From: Granulosicoccus sp964449565 | Lineage (GTDB): Bacteria; Pseudomonadota; Gammaproteobacteria; Granulosicoccales; Granulosicoccaceae | DNA length: 64,000 nt | Direction of reading: 5' to 3' | Assembly: GCA_964449565.1 (NCBI GenBank) | Contig: CAYUZB010000008.1 | Coordinates: 1-64,000, forward strand | In this document: piece after piece, positions 26,497 through 35,351 of the stretch | Layout of the letters: each line of letters starts with the position of its first letter | How positions within the stretch are numbered: position 1 is the stretch's first letter | Program-made: the position numbers and the translations under genes | Notes under the pieces: generated by a model | Database searches by the model: none | Seen by the model: the letters and a program-made list of their open reading frames with translations, nothing else | Told to the model about the DNA's origin: nothing

Positions 26497-27450
26497 ATGA
26501 GCAATACGATCAACAAAGCACTGATCACCGGCGGCAACGGAAATATTGGTCGGTTGGTTGGCGAACAGTTGCTGCGTCGGGGAATCGAGGTTGTCAAGTT
26601 TGATATCCCGGGAACCGAGCCTGAATCTGTCGAGTCCGGGGAAACTGTGGTTGTGGGCGATATACGCGATCAAGCGCTTCTCAGAGGCCTGATCGAAGAA
26701 CATCGCCCAGATACCATCTATCACCTGGCATCCCTGCTCTCCGGGAGCTCTGAGGCAAACCTTGATGCCGCTTGGGAAATCAATGCCAGCGCATCATTTC
26801 ACCTGTTGCAGCTGGCTAAGGAGTTTGGCGTTAATTCGTTTTTCTTTGCCAGTACCATTGCGACTTTTGGTAGCGATATTGCCGATCCAATGCCCGAAGA
26901 TACACAACAATGGCCTGCCAATATCTATGGCGCTACCAAAGTAGCTGTGGAACGCCTTGGCGTTTATTTCAAGTTAACACACGGTCTGGATTTTCGCTGT
27001 TTGCGTTTTCCTCTGGTATTTTCACCATTTGCCCCAGCGTCAGCAGTAACGGCTTTTCCTTCACATGCATTCCGCGCGGCCTGTCAAGGTGAATCTTTTA
27101 CGTTTCCAGTATCACCGACTACAGGCATGTCGTCCATGTTGCTTGAAGATGTGATTCAGGGCATCGTCGTTTTCTCACTAGCCAATCGGGAAGCATTAAG
27201 TCAACATGTTTACTCACTACACGGATACCACGTTACGGCCGAAGAAGTGGCGATGGAGATAAAATCGCGCATACCAGTGTTTTCGTATACCTTTGAACCA
27301 CAATCGTCTGTCGATGCCTTACTGAACGCCTGGCCCAATGTAACAATCGATGAAACGGCACGTAGAGATTGGGGCTGGAAGCCTGAATACGATTTCCAGG
27401 CGTCAGCCGACTGGCTGATGGATTACTTTACACGCCAAGGCAACGCTTGA
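26497..27450 (+). CDS. NAD-dependent epimerase/dehydratase (extended SDR)
   Basis: This 317-residue extended short-chain dehydrogenase has the NAD motif ALITGGNGNIGRLVGE at the N-terminus and the active-site pair YGATK near residue 146. A Ser in FFFASTIATFG supplies the third catalytic residue. The overall pattern lies between UDP-glucose 4-epimerases and SDR-type L-threonine 3-dehydrogenases. It stands alone, convergent with metY. Confidence 0.83.
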   Translation: MSNTINKALITGGNGNIGRLVGEQLLRRGIEVVKFDIPGTEPESVESGETVVVGDIRDQALLRGLIEEHRPDTIYHLASLLSGSSEANLDAAWEINASASFHLLQLAKEFGVNSFFFASTIATFGSDIADPMPEDTQQWPANIYGATKVAVERLGVYFKLTHGLDFRCLRFPLVFSPFAPASAVTAFPSHAFRAACQGESFTFPVSPTTGMSSMLLEDVIQGIVVFSLANREALSQHVYSLHGYHVTAEEVAMEIKSRIPVFSYTFEPQSSVDALLNAWPNVTIDETARRDWGWKPEYDFQASADWLMDYFTRQGNA

Positions 27451-27471
27451 TCCCTACGGTGTATGATCAGT

Positions 27472-27490
27472 GCAGCTCGCTGCGTTTTTT
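27472..27490 (+). terminator. Possible short rho-independent terminator
   Basis: Short arms GCAG and CTGC around CTCG are followed by G and six T. It lies 21 bp after the SDR stop. The stem is only 4-5 bp, so this is tentative. Confidence 0.35.
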
Positions 27491-28769
27491 AACACTGTTC
27501 CAATGCCTGATCAATATCCCACAGAATGTCACTGATATGTTCGATTCCCACAGACATTCGTACTAGGTCCGGCCCAACACCAGCTGTAACCTGTTGCTCT
27601 TCATTCAATTGACGGTGTGTCGTTGAAGCGGGATGTATGACTAGCGTTTTAGCGTCGCCAATATTCGCAAGATGACTCATGAATTGAATGTTCTCGATGA
27701 ACTTGACTCCCGCGTCCAATCCACCTTTCAAACCAAACGTTAGAACAGCGCTTGAACCACGTGGCATGTAGCGTTTTGCAAGTTCATGATAAGGACTGGA
27801 TGGTAATCCCGGGTAGCTGACCCATGCGATCTTTTCATGTGATTCAAGGTGCAGCGCAACGGACATCGCATTTTCCGAATGCCGTTCCATGCGCAAGGGC
27901 AACGTTTCAAGTCCCTGTAAAAATGTGAAAGCATTGAACGGACTCATGCTAGGCCCCAAGGTTCGCAAGTACTCCATACGCGCTTTGGTGACGTAGGCAA
28001 AGTCGCCGAAGGTCTCAAAGAATCGAACCCCATGGTAGCCCTCAGACGCGTCGACCATCCGTGGAAATTTGCCGTTGTCCCAGGGAAATTTACCTGACTC
28101 AACAATCAGGCCTCCGATGGACACGCCATGACCACCGATGAATTTGGTAGCAGAATGAATAACGATATCGGCTCCATGTTTGATCGGCTGGCACAGGAAA
28201 GGCGACGGTACCGTATTGTCAACCATTAATGGTAGGTCGTGCTCATGAGCAATCGCCGCGACAGCTTCGATATCAAGCACATTGAGGTTCGGGTTTCCGA
28301 CCGTTTCCGCATATATCAAGCGAGTCTTGTCGGTTATCGCGTCATGAAAGTTCTGTTGATTGTCGGGATGAACAAATTTCGCGGTTATACCCAGACGCCT
28401 GAAATTGACATCGAGCTGCGAAAAACTACCACCGTACAATGTGCTTGCCGAGACAATTTCATCACCCGCTTCGCACAAGGTCAGCATGGCAATCAATTGA
28501 GCTGACATACCCGATGCTACTGCCAATGCAGCTCGCCCACCTTCAAGGGCGGCAATGCGTTCTTCGAGCATGGCATTGGTCGGGTTACTTAAACGGGAAT
28601 AGACATTTCCAAATGTTTCCAGATTGAACAGACTTGCAGCATGCTCTGGACTGTCAAATACATAGGAACTGGTCTGGTATATGGGAGGCGCGCGTGATCC
28701 CGTTAGCGGATCTGGTATTTGTCCGGCATGTAAACACAGGGTTTCGATTTCGAATTCCTTGTCAGTCAT
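27489..28769 (-). CDS. metY: O-acetylhomoserine sulfhydrylase (aminocarboxypropyltransferase)
   Basis: This 426-residue Cys/Met-metabolism PLP enzyme has the PLP Lys at 209 in HSATKFIGGHG. The phosphate-binding Tyr/Arg lie in NVYSRLSNPT, and the N-terminal LCLHAGQ is typical of MetY. It makes homocysteine from O-acetyl-L-homoserine and sulfide, or methionine from methanethiol. The CoA-binding protein gene ends 3 bp upstream, so the two are cotranscribed. In a DMSP-using organism, direct methanethiol assimilation would be a sensible extra role, but that is inference. Confidence 0.93.
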   Translation of the reverse strand: MTDKEFEIETLCLHAGQIPDPLTGSRAPPIYQTSSYVFDSPEHAASLFNLETFGNVYSRLSNPTNAMLEERIAALEGGRAALAVASGMSAQLIAMLTLCEAGDEIVSASTLYGGSFSQLDVNFRRLGITAKFVHPDNQQNFHDAITDKTRLIYAETVGNPNLNVLDIEAVAAIAHEHDLPLMVDNTVPSPFLCQPIKHGADIVIHSATKFIGGHGVSIGGLIVESGKFPWDNGKFPRMVDASEGYHGVRFFETFGDFAYVTKARMEYLRTLGPSMSPFNAFTFLQGLETLPLRMERHSENAMSVALHLESHEKIAWVSYPGLPSSPYHELAKRYMPRGSSAVLTFGLKGGLDAGVKFIENIQFMSHLANIGDAKTLVIHPASTTHRQLNEEQQVTAGVGPDLVRMSVGIEHISDILWDIDQALEQC

Positions 28770-28772
28770 GAG

Positions 28773-29243
28773 TTACAGATTGATGTGTTTAGGGCGGCGC
28801 GATGAAACGATACGCGTGTTAACACCTGCCCAATTTAAACCACCAAACAGGCGTGCATGTTCTATCTTGGTACAGTGATCCATTACTACAATCATTCCAC
28901 CTCGCTCGGCAATCTCCCTCGCCTCCTCGTTAACTACACCGAGTTGCATCCATAGTATTTTCGCACCGACAGAAACTGCCTCAGCGGCCAGTTGAGGCAT
29001 ATCATTTGGCTTGCGGAAACAATCCACCATATCAATCGGTAGCGGTACATCGGCAAGAGATGGATAACAGGTTTGACCGAGAATTTGGGTTCGCGTGGGA
29101 TTGACCGGAACCATGGTGTAGTCATGATCAAGCAAATATTTACCGACAAAGTAACTCGGCCTGTGAGGCTTGTCCGACATGCCGACACAAGCGATCACCC
29201 GCGCCTCACTCAAACACTGTCTTAGCAGACTGATATCCGCCAT
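28773..29243 (-). CDS. CoA-binding domain protein (YccU-like)
   Basis: This 156-residue Rossmann-type protein has the motifs IACVGMSDKPHRPSYFVGKYL and YTMVPVNPT, the hallmark of CoA_binding_2 proteins such as YccU. Homologues often sit beside metY, as here, 3 bp away. The family is thought to bind CoA or a nucleotide; its contribution to homocysteine synthesis is not established. Confidence 0.88.
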   Translation of the reverse strand: MADISLLRQCLSEARVIACVGMSDKPHRPSYFVGKYLLDHDYTMVPVNPTRTQILGQTCYPSLADVPLPIDMVDCFRKPNDMPQLAAEAVSVGAKILWMQLGVVNEEAREIAERGGMIVVMDHCTKIEHARLFGGLNWAGVNTRIVSSRRPKHINL

Positions 29244-29410
29244 AAATGCATAATTCGTTACCTGGAAACCGTCACTTTATCGCGTCGGTTTACATTTTGC
29301 CAGCGAATACTGGTTAAGCGCACGGAGTACTTACTCAGCCGCAGAAAAATCGTCACCAAGTACCACGTTATGCCCTCCCCAACCTGAAACATTGTTAGCG
29401 GATTCTCACG

Positions 29411-30517
29411 CTAGATATCGATCAATCCTTCGCGAATTGATTTCGCAATGGCCTCTGAACGATTGGTGACACTCAAACGTTTGAACGAATTGGACAAGTG
29501 GTTGTTAACCGTTCTGACCGATATACCCAATATTCTGCCAATTTCCCAAGCAGTTTTGCCATGTGCCGACCATTCCAGACATTCTTTTTCTCGTCTCGTC
29601 AATCGAACCATCTGAACAAGATCAGCAATAGAACGAACACTGCCACCTTCCACCAATGCGGGTACAAAACTGTTATTTACGACGTTTTCGCGCTCCGAGT
29701 CAATGGATGTATCAATCAGATTCAACGCGATTCGACCAGCCTCCCTTCCAATCAATCGAAGTGGCTGTTTGATGGTAGTCAACTTCGGGGCGACAAACTG
29801 TCCAATCTTGAGTCCATCAAATCCTATAACCGACATACTCTGCGGAACAAGTATTTTATTCCTGTAGCAATACTCCAAAGCACCGACTGCCATTTCATCG
29901 TTTTGGAAAAATACCGCACTGAAATTTCTGGTGTGATCAAGAATCTCTTCCATTGCCAACGCCCCACCGAACTCGGTGAAATCACTTTCCAGAAAGAGCG
30001 CTTCTGGTACTTCCTGATTCCAACTCTTGAGCGCTTGATTAAAACCGTCTGTACGCAGTTGGGTTTGGTGATAGGAACTAGGACCAGTCACCACGGCTAG
30101 TTCGGTATGGCCGTTCTCGAGAAGATATAGTGCCGCCATTGCACCTCCAGTGCTGCAGTCATTTCTGACACACCTTTTGTCAAATCCTGGAATACAGCGA
30201 TTCAGCAATACGACGTTAGCATGCTCACCCATTAACATAGCCAACTCATCATCAGTGAGATGATTGCAATGAACAAGGCAACTGTCAAAGTGCTTGTTTC
30301 TTATGAACTCCCAAGCTTCCAGCTCTCCTGTGCGCAGATGAGAGTTAAGGTGAACAATGGCGTTGACACCGCGTTCCTTTAGATAAAGCAATGCTCCATC
30401 GACAATTGCACCGTAGTACGGCGATTGCAACTCATTGATGGAGATACCTATACGGGCTGTACTAATATCTCGCGAGGTATAATTCGGCACACCCGTTTCG
30501 GACGGCATGACCATCAT
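29411..30517 (-). CDS. Regulator: LacI-type ligand-binding domain fused to a C-terminal LuxR HTH
   Basis: Residues about 20-290 form a LacI/GalR-type periplasmic-binding-protein fold (RIGISINELQSPYYGAIVDG; VIGFDGLKIGQFVAPKLTTI). The C-terminus (about 300-368) is a GerE/LuxR helix-turn-helix (LTRREKECLEWSAHG; ISVRTVNNHLSN). No N-terminal LacI HTH exists: the upstream frame is closed by a stop about 20 codons before the start. The DNA-binding domain is thus at the opposite end from normal LacI proteins. The start is ambiguous among TTG 30526, ATG 30517 and ATG 30508. It faces away from a 1.2-kb repeat-rich region that may hold its sites. Confidence 0.85.
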   Translation of the reverse strand: MMVMPSETGVPNYTSRDISTARIGISINELQSPYYGAIVDGALLYLKERGVNAIVHLNSHLRTGELEAWEFIRNKHFDSCLVHCNHLTDDELAMLMGEHANVVLLNRCIPGFDKRCVRNDCSTGGAMAALYLLENGHTELAVVTGPSSYHQTQLRTDGFNQALKSWNQEVPEALFLESDFTEFGGALAMEEILDHTRNFSAVFFQNDEMAVGALEYCYRNKILVPQSMSVIGFDGLKIGQFVAPKLTTIKQPLRLIGREAGRIALNLIDTSIDSERENVVNNSFVPALVEGGSVRSIADLVQMVRLTRREKECLEWSAHGKTAWEIGRILGISVRTVNNHLSNSFKRLSVTNRSEAIAKSIREGLIDI

Positions 30518-30936
30518 TCTTTCCAATCCAACTTGATCAAAACGCGTTGAATAGACATTCCAGACATTTCTCTAATCCAGTTTTGCCACATGGTGTAACT
30601 GAGAGGCCAAAAAAAGATCCGCGATGGTCGGTTTCTCAAGGCGCTCTGTTCTAGAAAAAAGCTGACCCCTGATCGCGTCGTTCGGTCTGGAGTATTTCTA
30701 ACTTGATTGACTATACACTCGAATCCAAATTCGAATGCTCGGAAAAACTATAATAAATTATAGCTTTCTTGTGCAAAGGTTTGCAAGAAGAACACTTCGA
30801 TCAAGCGGTACTGATTTTTCGCCTGAAGATAGTGTGCAATTTACCAGTTGTATTTGCGTCAGGTAAGGTATACCACCGTTTTTAATCCCGCAATACATCC
30901 AGTATGATTTTGTTGAGTGAAGAATGTAAACGATTT

Positions 30937-31104
30937 TCATATTTGAGTATTAACCGGTATTCCAGCCAATCCATTTCATATTTGATATTTATACTTGTTA
31001 AAATATTGATATTTATACTTGTTAAAATATTTTCTTCAGAAGAGTATAACTCTTGCCAATATAATTAACATGTTTCATATTTGATATTGACATGTCATAT
31101 TTGA
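30937..31104. repeat. Four copies of TCATATTTGA
   Basis: Exact decamers occur at 30937-30946, 30976-30985, 31075-31084 and 31095-31104, all in the same orientation. The last two are 20 bp apart, about two helical turns. Copies 2 and 3 extend to TTTCATATTTGATATT. Such clustering in a control region suggests regulator binding sites. Confidence 0.6.
30983..31030. repeat. Exact 24-bp tandem duplication
   Basis: Two identical 24-bp units follow head to tail (30983-31006 and 31007-31030), each containing TATTTATACTTGTTAAAA. The unit begins inside the second TCATATTTGA copy. Identity suggests a recent duplication. Confidence 0.8.
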
Positions 31105-31217
31105 ATGTCGATTGGTAATCACTTTTAAAATACTTTTAGACTATCCCCCGCAACTCCCATCTGGTGTTAGCCACTGACTGGCCTTGTGAGCTGCTGGAGA
31201 CGTTTTTTTGTTTCTGA

Positions 31218-31250
31218 TGAGTCCCATGCTGAACCGGACTCAGCTTTTTC
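31218..31250 (+). terminator. Terminator-like hairpin without an upstream gene
   Basis: Perfect 7-bp arms TGAGTCC (31218-31224) and GGACTCA (31236-31242) with an 11-nt loop are followed by GCTTTTTC. No plus-strand gene precedes it, so it may end an unannotated RNA or be an attenuator in the leader of the downstream gene. Confidence 0.45.
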
Positions 31251-31691
31251 TATTTGCGACGTCCAGAGATCGGATGCATCCGATACTGATTTGGCCATTT
31301 ATGCAGCGGAGCGACGTACCTGGCACTACGTTGGATAAATTTGCTTGGACTGCAAGCTCAGAATAGTTACCAAGCAATCAGCCGCGGCATGATCAACAGT
31401 ACTTTCTCGGCAAGCGCCCATGGCCAGGCGCACCCATCGACGCCTGATTGAAATGCGCACGTTTTTACCGACACGGTTCTGGGCTTAGCCGGTCCGGGCC
31501 TGCTGAGTCAAAACGTATCGAGACGAATAATCCGACTAGACTCATGGTTTTGGCGCAACTGACGCGTAATATTCAGTAGCGAGCTATAGTGGCCAGAAGA
31601 CGATTGTGGCATGATCGCCCTGTTATTAATTCGCGGCCCTTTTCTGCTCAGAATTAACGGATTTACACACCTCTTTGGATAGGTACACTGT

Positions 31692-32915
31692 ATGCTCGAT
31701 GTCGCTTTCGCCCGTTCACACTTTCCCGCTTTTTCCGATCCTTCACTCGACGGATGGGCATTTTTCGAGAATGCGGGAGGCTCTTACACCTGTGGTCAGG
31801 TGATCGAACGATTGACGGATTTTTACACCCGTTGCAAAGTTCAGCCGTATGGCCCTTATCCGGCGGCCCAGAAAGGTGGCTCGATGATGGATGAATCTTA
31901 TCGTCGCCTGGCTGAATACCTTAATGTTGATTCGACCGAAGTCAATTTCGGTCCATCAACCACACAAAACACCTATGTTCTTGCGAAAGCCTTTCGCGAA
32001 ATATTCTCTGAAGGTGATGAGATCATTGTCACCAATCAAGATCACGAAGCCAATAGTGGGGCATGGCGTCGGCTTGAGCAAGTTGGCATTACCATTCGCG
32101 AATGGTCGGTAGATCGAGACACAGGCATGCTTGACATCAACGATCTTGATGCATTGATAAATGACAAGACGCGACTTCTCGCCTTCCCGCATTGTTCAAA
32201 TATTGTTGCGCATGTGAATCCCGTTGCAAGCATTTGTGCAAAGGCGCGCGATGCAGGCGTCACCACAGTAGTCGATGGTGTTTCGTATGCGGGCCATGGA
32301 TTGCCTGATGTCGATGCACTCGGAGCTGATATATACCTGTTTTCCCTGTACAAGACTTATGGTCCCCATCAAGGCTTGATGGTAATACGCGAACCAACGC
32401 TTGATAAACTGAATAATCAGAGTCACTTTTTTAATGCTGACTACCCACAAAAAAAGCTTGTTCCCGCGGGACCGGATCATGCACAGATAGGTGCGGCGGC
32501 CGGGATCACAGAATACTTCGATCTTGTTCACGCGCATCATTTTCCTGACGGTGAGGTTAACGCAGCCAAACGGGGTGCCGCGGTTCACGATCTCTTCCAG
32601 GAACACGAAAAACAGTTGCTGCAACCAGTACTGGATTATCTCGATGCACGCAATAATGTGCGAGTTCTGGGTCCCGTTGATGCAGCGGTCCGCGCGCCCA
32701 CAGTTGCTGTCGAAGTCCAAGGTGATGCTGAATCAATAGCCCGATCGCTTGCCGATCACAAGATCATGTGCTGGAGTGGTAATTTCTACGCCTACCGATT
32801 GATCGACGCAATGGGCCTTGAGCCCGAAAACGGTGCCCTGAGGTTGTCATTTGTTCACTATACGACTAAAAATGAAGTCGATCAGCTACTCAACGCGCTG
32901 GATTCGGTCCTGTAG
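31692..32915 (+). CDS. Class V aminotransferase (cysteine desulfurase-like)
   Basis: This 407-residue fold-type I PLP enzyme keeps the PLP Lys221 (SLYKTYGPHQG), the Asp195 that contacts the pyridine nitrogen (VVDGVSYA) and a His in NQDHEANSG. The catalytic loop Cys of true cysteine desulfurases is not evident, which favours an aminotransferase or lyase acting on another amino acid. AGG lies 8 bp before the ATG. A DAO oxidase and an SDR follow on the same strand at 70-bp and 56-bp spacing and probably share the transcript. Confidence 0.83.
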   Translation: MLDVAFARSHFPAFSDPSLDGWAFFENAGGSYTCGQVIERLTDFYTRCKVQPYGPYPAAQKGGSMMDESYRRLAEYLNVDSTEVNFGPSTTQNTYVLAKAFREIFSEGDEIIVTNQDHEANSGAWRRLEQVGITIREWSVDRDTGMLDINDLDALINDKTRLLAFPHCSNIVAHVNPVASICAKARDAGVTTVVDGVSYAGHGLPDVDALGADIYLFSLYKTYGPHQGLMVIREPTLDKLNNQSHFFNADYPQKKLVPAGPDHAQIGAAAGITEYFDLVHAHHFPDGEVNAAKRGAAVHDLFQEHEKQLLQPVLDYLDARNNVRVLGPVDAAVRAPTVAVEVQGDAESIARSLADHKIMCWSGNFYAYRLIDAMGLEPENGALRLSFVHYTTKNEVDQLLNALDSVL

Positions 32916-32952
32916 TAAACGAAATTTGTTACGATTTTACGCAAACTGAAAC

Positions 32953-32977
32953 AGACAAGCCTGTCTTGAATTCAAGA
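32953..32977 (+). promoter_or_regulatory. Overlapping inverted repeats before the DAO gene
   Basis: AGACA and TGTCT (32953-32966, 4-nt loop) overlap a perfect 14-bp palindrome TCTTGAATTCAAGA (32964-32977). The palindrome ends 10 bp before the ATG at 32988. The two stems share TCT and cannot form together; as DNA, the palindrome could be an operator. Confidence 0.4.
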
Positions 32978-32987
32978 TAAGTTCATT

Positions 32988-34205
32988 ATGAGCAATAATC
33001 TGGTACCACCTAAAGAAACAAGCTACGACATCGTTATTGTTGGCGGTGCCATCATGGCATCGTCCACCGCCTGGTTTCTCTCTGATGACAAGGATTTCAA
33101 CGGGCGGGTTCTAGTCGTTGAAAAGGACCCGAGCTACTCAATGTGCTCGACAGCACATACAAATTCCTGCATGCGACAGCAATTCAGCACCGAATTGAAT
33201 GTCCGTGTCTCACAGTTCGCCGCGGATTTTGTCAAAAATATACGGGGCTACATGGGTAATGACGAACGTGTCCCTGAGTTATCCATACAAAGCTTTGGTT
33301 ATATGTATCTCGCAGACAATGACGGCTTTGCCGATACCTTGCGCGAAAATCAGCAGGTCCAGCTTGCCTGTGGTGCGGCAACACAGCTTATGGACCAGCA
33401 AACGATAAAACAGAACTACCCTTTCTACAATGTTGAAGACATTGTTCTGGGCTCCATCAACCGTGTCGATGAGGGTTACTGGGATGGCTCTACTGTGTTT
33501 GACTGGTGGCGTCGAGTAGCGCGTGAGCGTGGCATCGAGTACATAACAAATGAAGTCGTTGGCATGAGCAAGAATGCAGCCGGTACCAAAGTCGAAAGCG
33601 TTACGTTGAAATCAGGAGAAGTTATCTCTTGTGGGAAAGTACTTAATGCATCAGGCCCCAGAGCCAGCGTGACCGCAAAGATGGCCGGTATCGAGCTACC
33701 GGTTGAACCGCGCAAGCGTTTCACGTGGGTATTTGCAGCAGAAGAACCGTTGGATCGAGAGCTGCCGTTAACCATCGACCCGTCGGGCATACATGTACGA
33801 GAAAATGGCAACGGCACTTATCTGGCTGGCGGTCATACAGATTATGACCCAGCAGTTGCTTTCGATGATTTCGACATGGACCAAGCCTTCTGGCAAGAAA
33901 CGGCTTGGCCTGCGCTAGCCAACCGTATTCCTGCATTTGAAGCTATCAAGATTACCAGTGAATGGGCCGGACACTACGCCTACAACACCTTCGATCACAA
34001 TGCTGTGATGGGAACGCACAATGAAGTCGAAAACTTCTATTTTCTCAATGGCTTCTCTGGACACGGCTTACAACAATCCCCGGCGATGGGGCGTGGTACC
34101 GCCGAACTACTCATACATGGCGAGTACCGTAGCCTTGACTTGAGCTTGTTCAACTATGAACGCATTATAAAAAATACGCCTATTATCGAAAAAGCGGTCA
34201 TCTGA
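32988..34205 (+). CDS. FAD-dependent oxidoreductase (DAO family)
   Basis: This 405-residue D-amino-acid-oxidase-type flavoprotein has the dinucleotide motif IVIVGGAIMASSTAWFL, a variant of GxGxxG, then VVEKDP ending in the ribose-binding Glu. The C-terminal flavin contact is FYFLNGFSGHGLQQSP. Relatives oxidise sarcosine, glycine, proline or other secondary amines. It lies between an aminotransferase and an SDR in one plus-strand unit, so amine or amino-acid breakdown is likely; the substrate cannot be named. Confidence 0.85.
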   Translation: MSNNLVPPKETSYDIVIVGGAIMASSTAWFLSDDKDFNGRVLVVEKDPSYSMCSTAHTNSCMRQQFSTELNVRVSQFAADFVKNIRGYMGNDERVPELSIQSFGYMYLADNDGFADTLRENQQVQLACGAATQLMDQQTIKQNYPFYNVEDIVLGSINRVDEGYWDGSTVFDWWRRVARERGIEYITNEVVGMSKNAAGTKVESVTLKSGEVISCGKVLNASGPRASVTAKMAGIELPVEPRKRFTWVFAAEEPLDRELPLTIDPSGIHVRENGNGTYLAGGHTDYDPAVAFDDFDMDQAFWQETAWPALANRIPAFEAIKITSEWAGHYAYNTFDHNAVMGTHNEVENFYFLNGFSGHGLQQSPAMGRGTAELLIHGEYRSLDLSLFNYERIIKNTPIIEKAVI

Positions 34206-34261
34206 TCGCAAATTGACGTAAAAATTCCAAGTGTCTGACATATGAGAACGAGTACGACTGC

Positions 34262-35098
34262 ATGAAAAAAATCGTGTTGACCGGTGCAGCCGGGCGTCTT
34301 GGTTCCTATCTGCGAGAACCAATGACCGGCTGGGCAGATGAATTGCTGTCAACCGATATCGTAGATGACATCGGCAAGCTCTACACAGGGGAGACCTATG
34401 TCAAGGGTGATCTTGCCAATCTAGATGATATGTTACAAGTCCTCGATGGCGCCGAAATGGTTGTCCATATGGGGGCCTACGCTGACGAAGGACCTTTCGA
34501 GAAATTGCTGGGCCCCAACTTCGTCGGCTCTTACAATATCTGGGAAGCAGCTTACAGACACGGATTGCGTCGGGTCATATACGGCAGTTCCATCCATGCT
34601 GTCGGCATGTATCCGAAAAACGAATTCATCAGCGTCGATGCTACTCATCGTCCAGATACCTTTTATGGTCTCGCAAAGTGTTTCACAGAAGATCTCGGCA
34701 GTCTCTACTGGGACAAGCGAGGACTGGAAAGTGTACACATGCGTATATTGTCCTGTGCCCAGGTCAACAATGCCAGAGCACTGGGGTCTTGGCTGTCTTA
34801 CGACGATCTGATTCAACTGGTACAGCGATGCGTTGAAACTCCGGTTACGGGCTTTAGCGTCATTTATGGTGTTTCAAACAACGACCGAGCACCGGTCGAT
34901 AATGCCAAAGCCAGCTTTCTGGGGTATCGACCTAAAGACAACGCCGAACAGTTTGCCGGCGAAGTATTGGCAAATGAACCGCCCATGAGTCCGCAAGACC
35001 CTGGTCATATGTGCCACGGTGGACCGTTTGCATCAGTGGAACTGGGCAATAGTGGTACTGCGACCATGAACATAGTCAACGACAAAAAGGTAACCTGA
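34262..35098 (+). CDS. NAD-dependent SDR, uronate dehydrogenase-like
   Basis: This 278-residue extended SDR has the nucleotide motif KIVLTGAAGRLGSYLRE and active-site YGLAK near residue 138. The N-terminal pattern and length resemble bacterial uronate dehydrogenases, which oxidise D-glucuronate or D-galacturonate to lactones. It is third in the unit with the aminotransferase and DAO oxidase, which does not obviously fit uronate use, so another polyol or sugar substrate is possible. It converges with the S4 gene. Confidence 0.82.
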   Translation: MKKIVLTGAAGRLGSYLREPMTGWADELLSTDIVDDIGKLYTGETYVKGDLANLDDMLQVLDGAEMVVHMGAYADEGPFEKLLGPNFVGSYNIWEAAYRHGLRRVIYGSSIHAVGMYPKNEFISVDATHRPDTFYGLAKCFTEDLGSLYWDKRGLESVHMRILSCAQVNNARALGSWLSYDDLIQLVQRCVETPVTGFSVIYGVSNNDRAPVDNAKASFLGYRPKDNAEQFAGEVLANEPPMSPQDPGHMCHGGPFASVELGNSGTATMNIVNDKKVT

Positions 35099-35117
35099 TA
35101 CTGACAACAAGCCTTGC

Positions 35118-35351
35118 CTAGTCAGCCTGATCTGCCGCCAGACTAATGTTCAACAAATGATCGGCAAATTCGATCTGGTCGCCTGCCATGATCTTGCGAC
35201 GTCTGCGAGTCTCTACCTCGCCGTTGACCAAAACCTCACCAGCATCAATAACCTGCTTGGCAGCACCACCACTGTCGACCAGGCCTTCGAATTTCAAGAT
35301 ACGGAACAGCTCGGCAGGCTCTTGTCTGATTTGAACGTCTTTACTTATCAT
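35118..35351 (-). CDS. S4-domain RNA-binding protein (YbcJ-like)
   Basis: A 77-residue protein made up of one S4 fold. FRILKFEGLVDSGGAAKQVI is followed by EVLVNGEVETRRRRKIMAGD, the signature of YbcJ-type proteins. It probably binds structured RNA or the ribosome. Its ATG follows directly on the TGA of the ThDP enzyme gene with no spacer, so translation is coupled although the functions appear unrelated. Confidence 0.9.
   Translation of the reverse strand: MISKDVQIRQEPAELFRILKFEGLVDSGGAAKQVIDAGEVLVNGEVETRRRRKIMAGDQIEFADHLLNISLAADQAD

Larger units (their letters stand above)
30518..31691. other. Long intergenic region, AT-rich left half
   Basis: Almost 1.2 kb between the divergent regulator and class V aminotransferase genes. 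The part from about 30700 to 31140 is very AT-rich and holds repeated motifs, listed separately. The part from 31141 to 31690 has balanced composition, no open frame with recognisable similarity, and one terminator-like hairpin. It could be decayed coding DNA or host a small RNA. Confidence 0.5.

Noticed and set aside
29498..30100. 200-codon plus-strand open frame
   Set aside because: Antisense to the LacI-LuxR regulator; no recognisable domain.
30937..31104. CRISPR-like array
   Set aside because: Repeats are only 10 bp, at unequal distances, and without spacers of constant length.
31141..31690. Possible insertion-sequence remnant
   Set aside because: Frames are broken and no transposase motif, terminal inverted repeat or target duplication could be seen.
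32196..32720. 174-codon minus-strand open frame
   Set aside because: Antisense to the class V aminotransferase gene.
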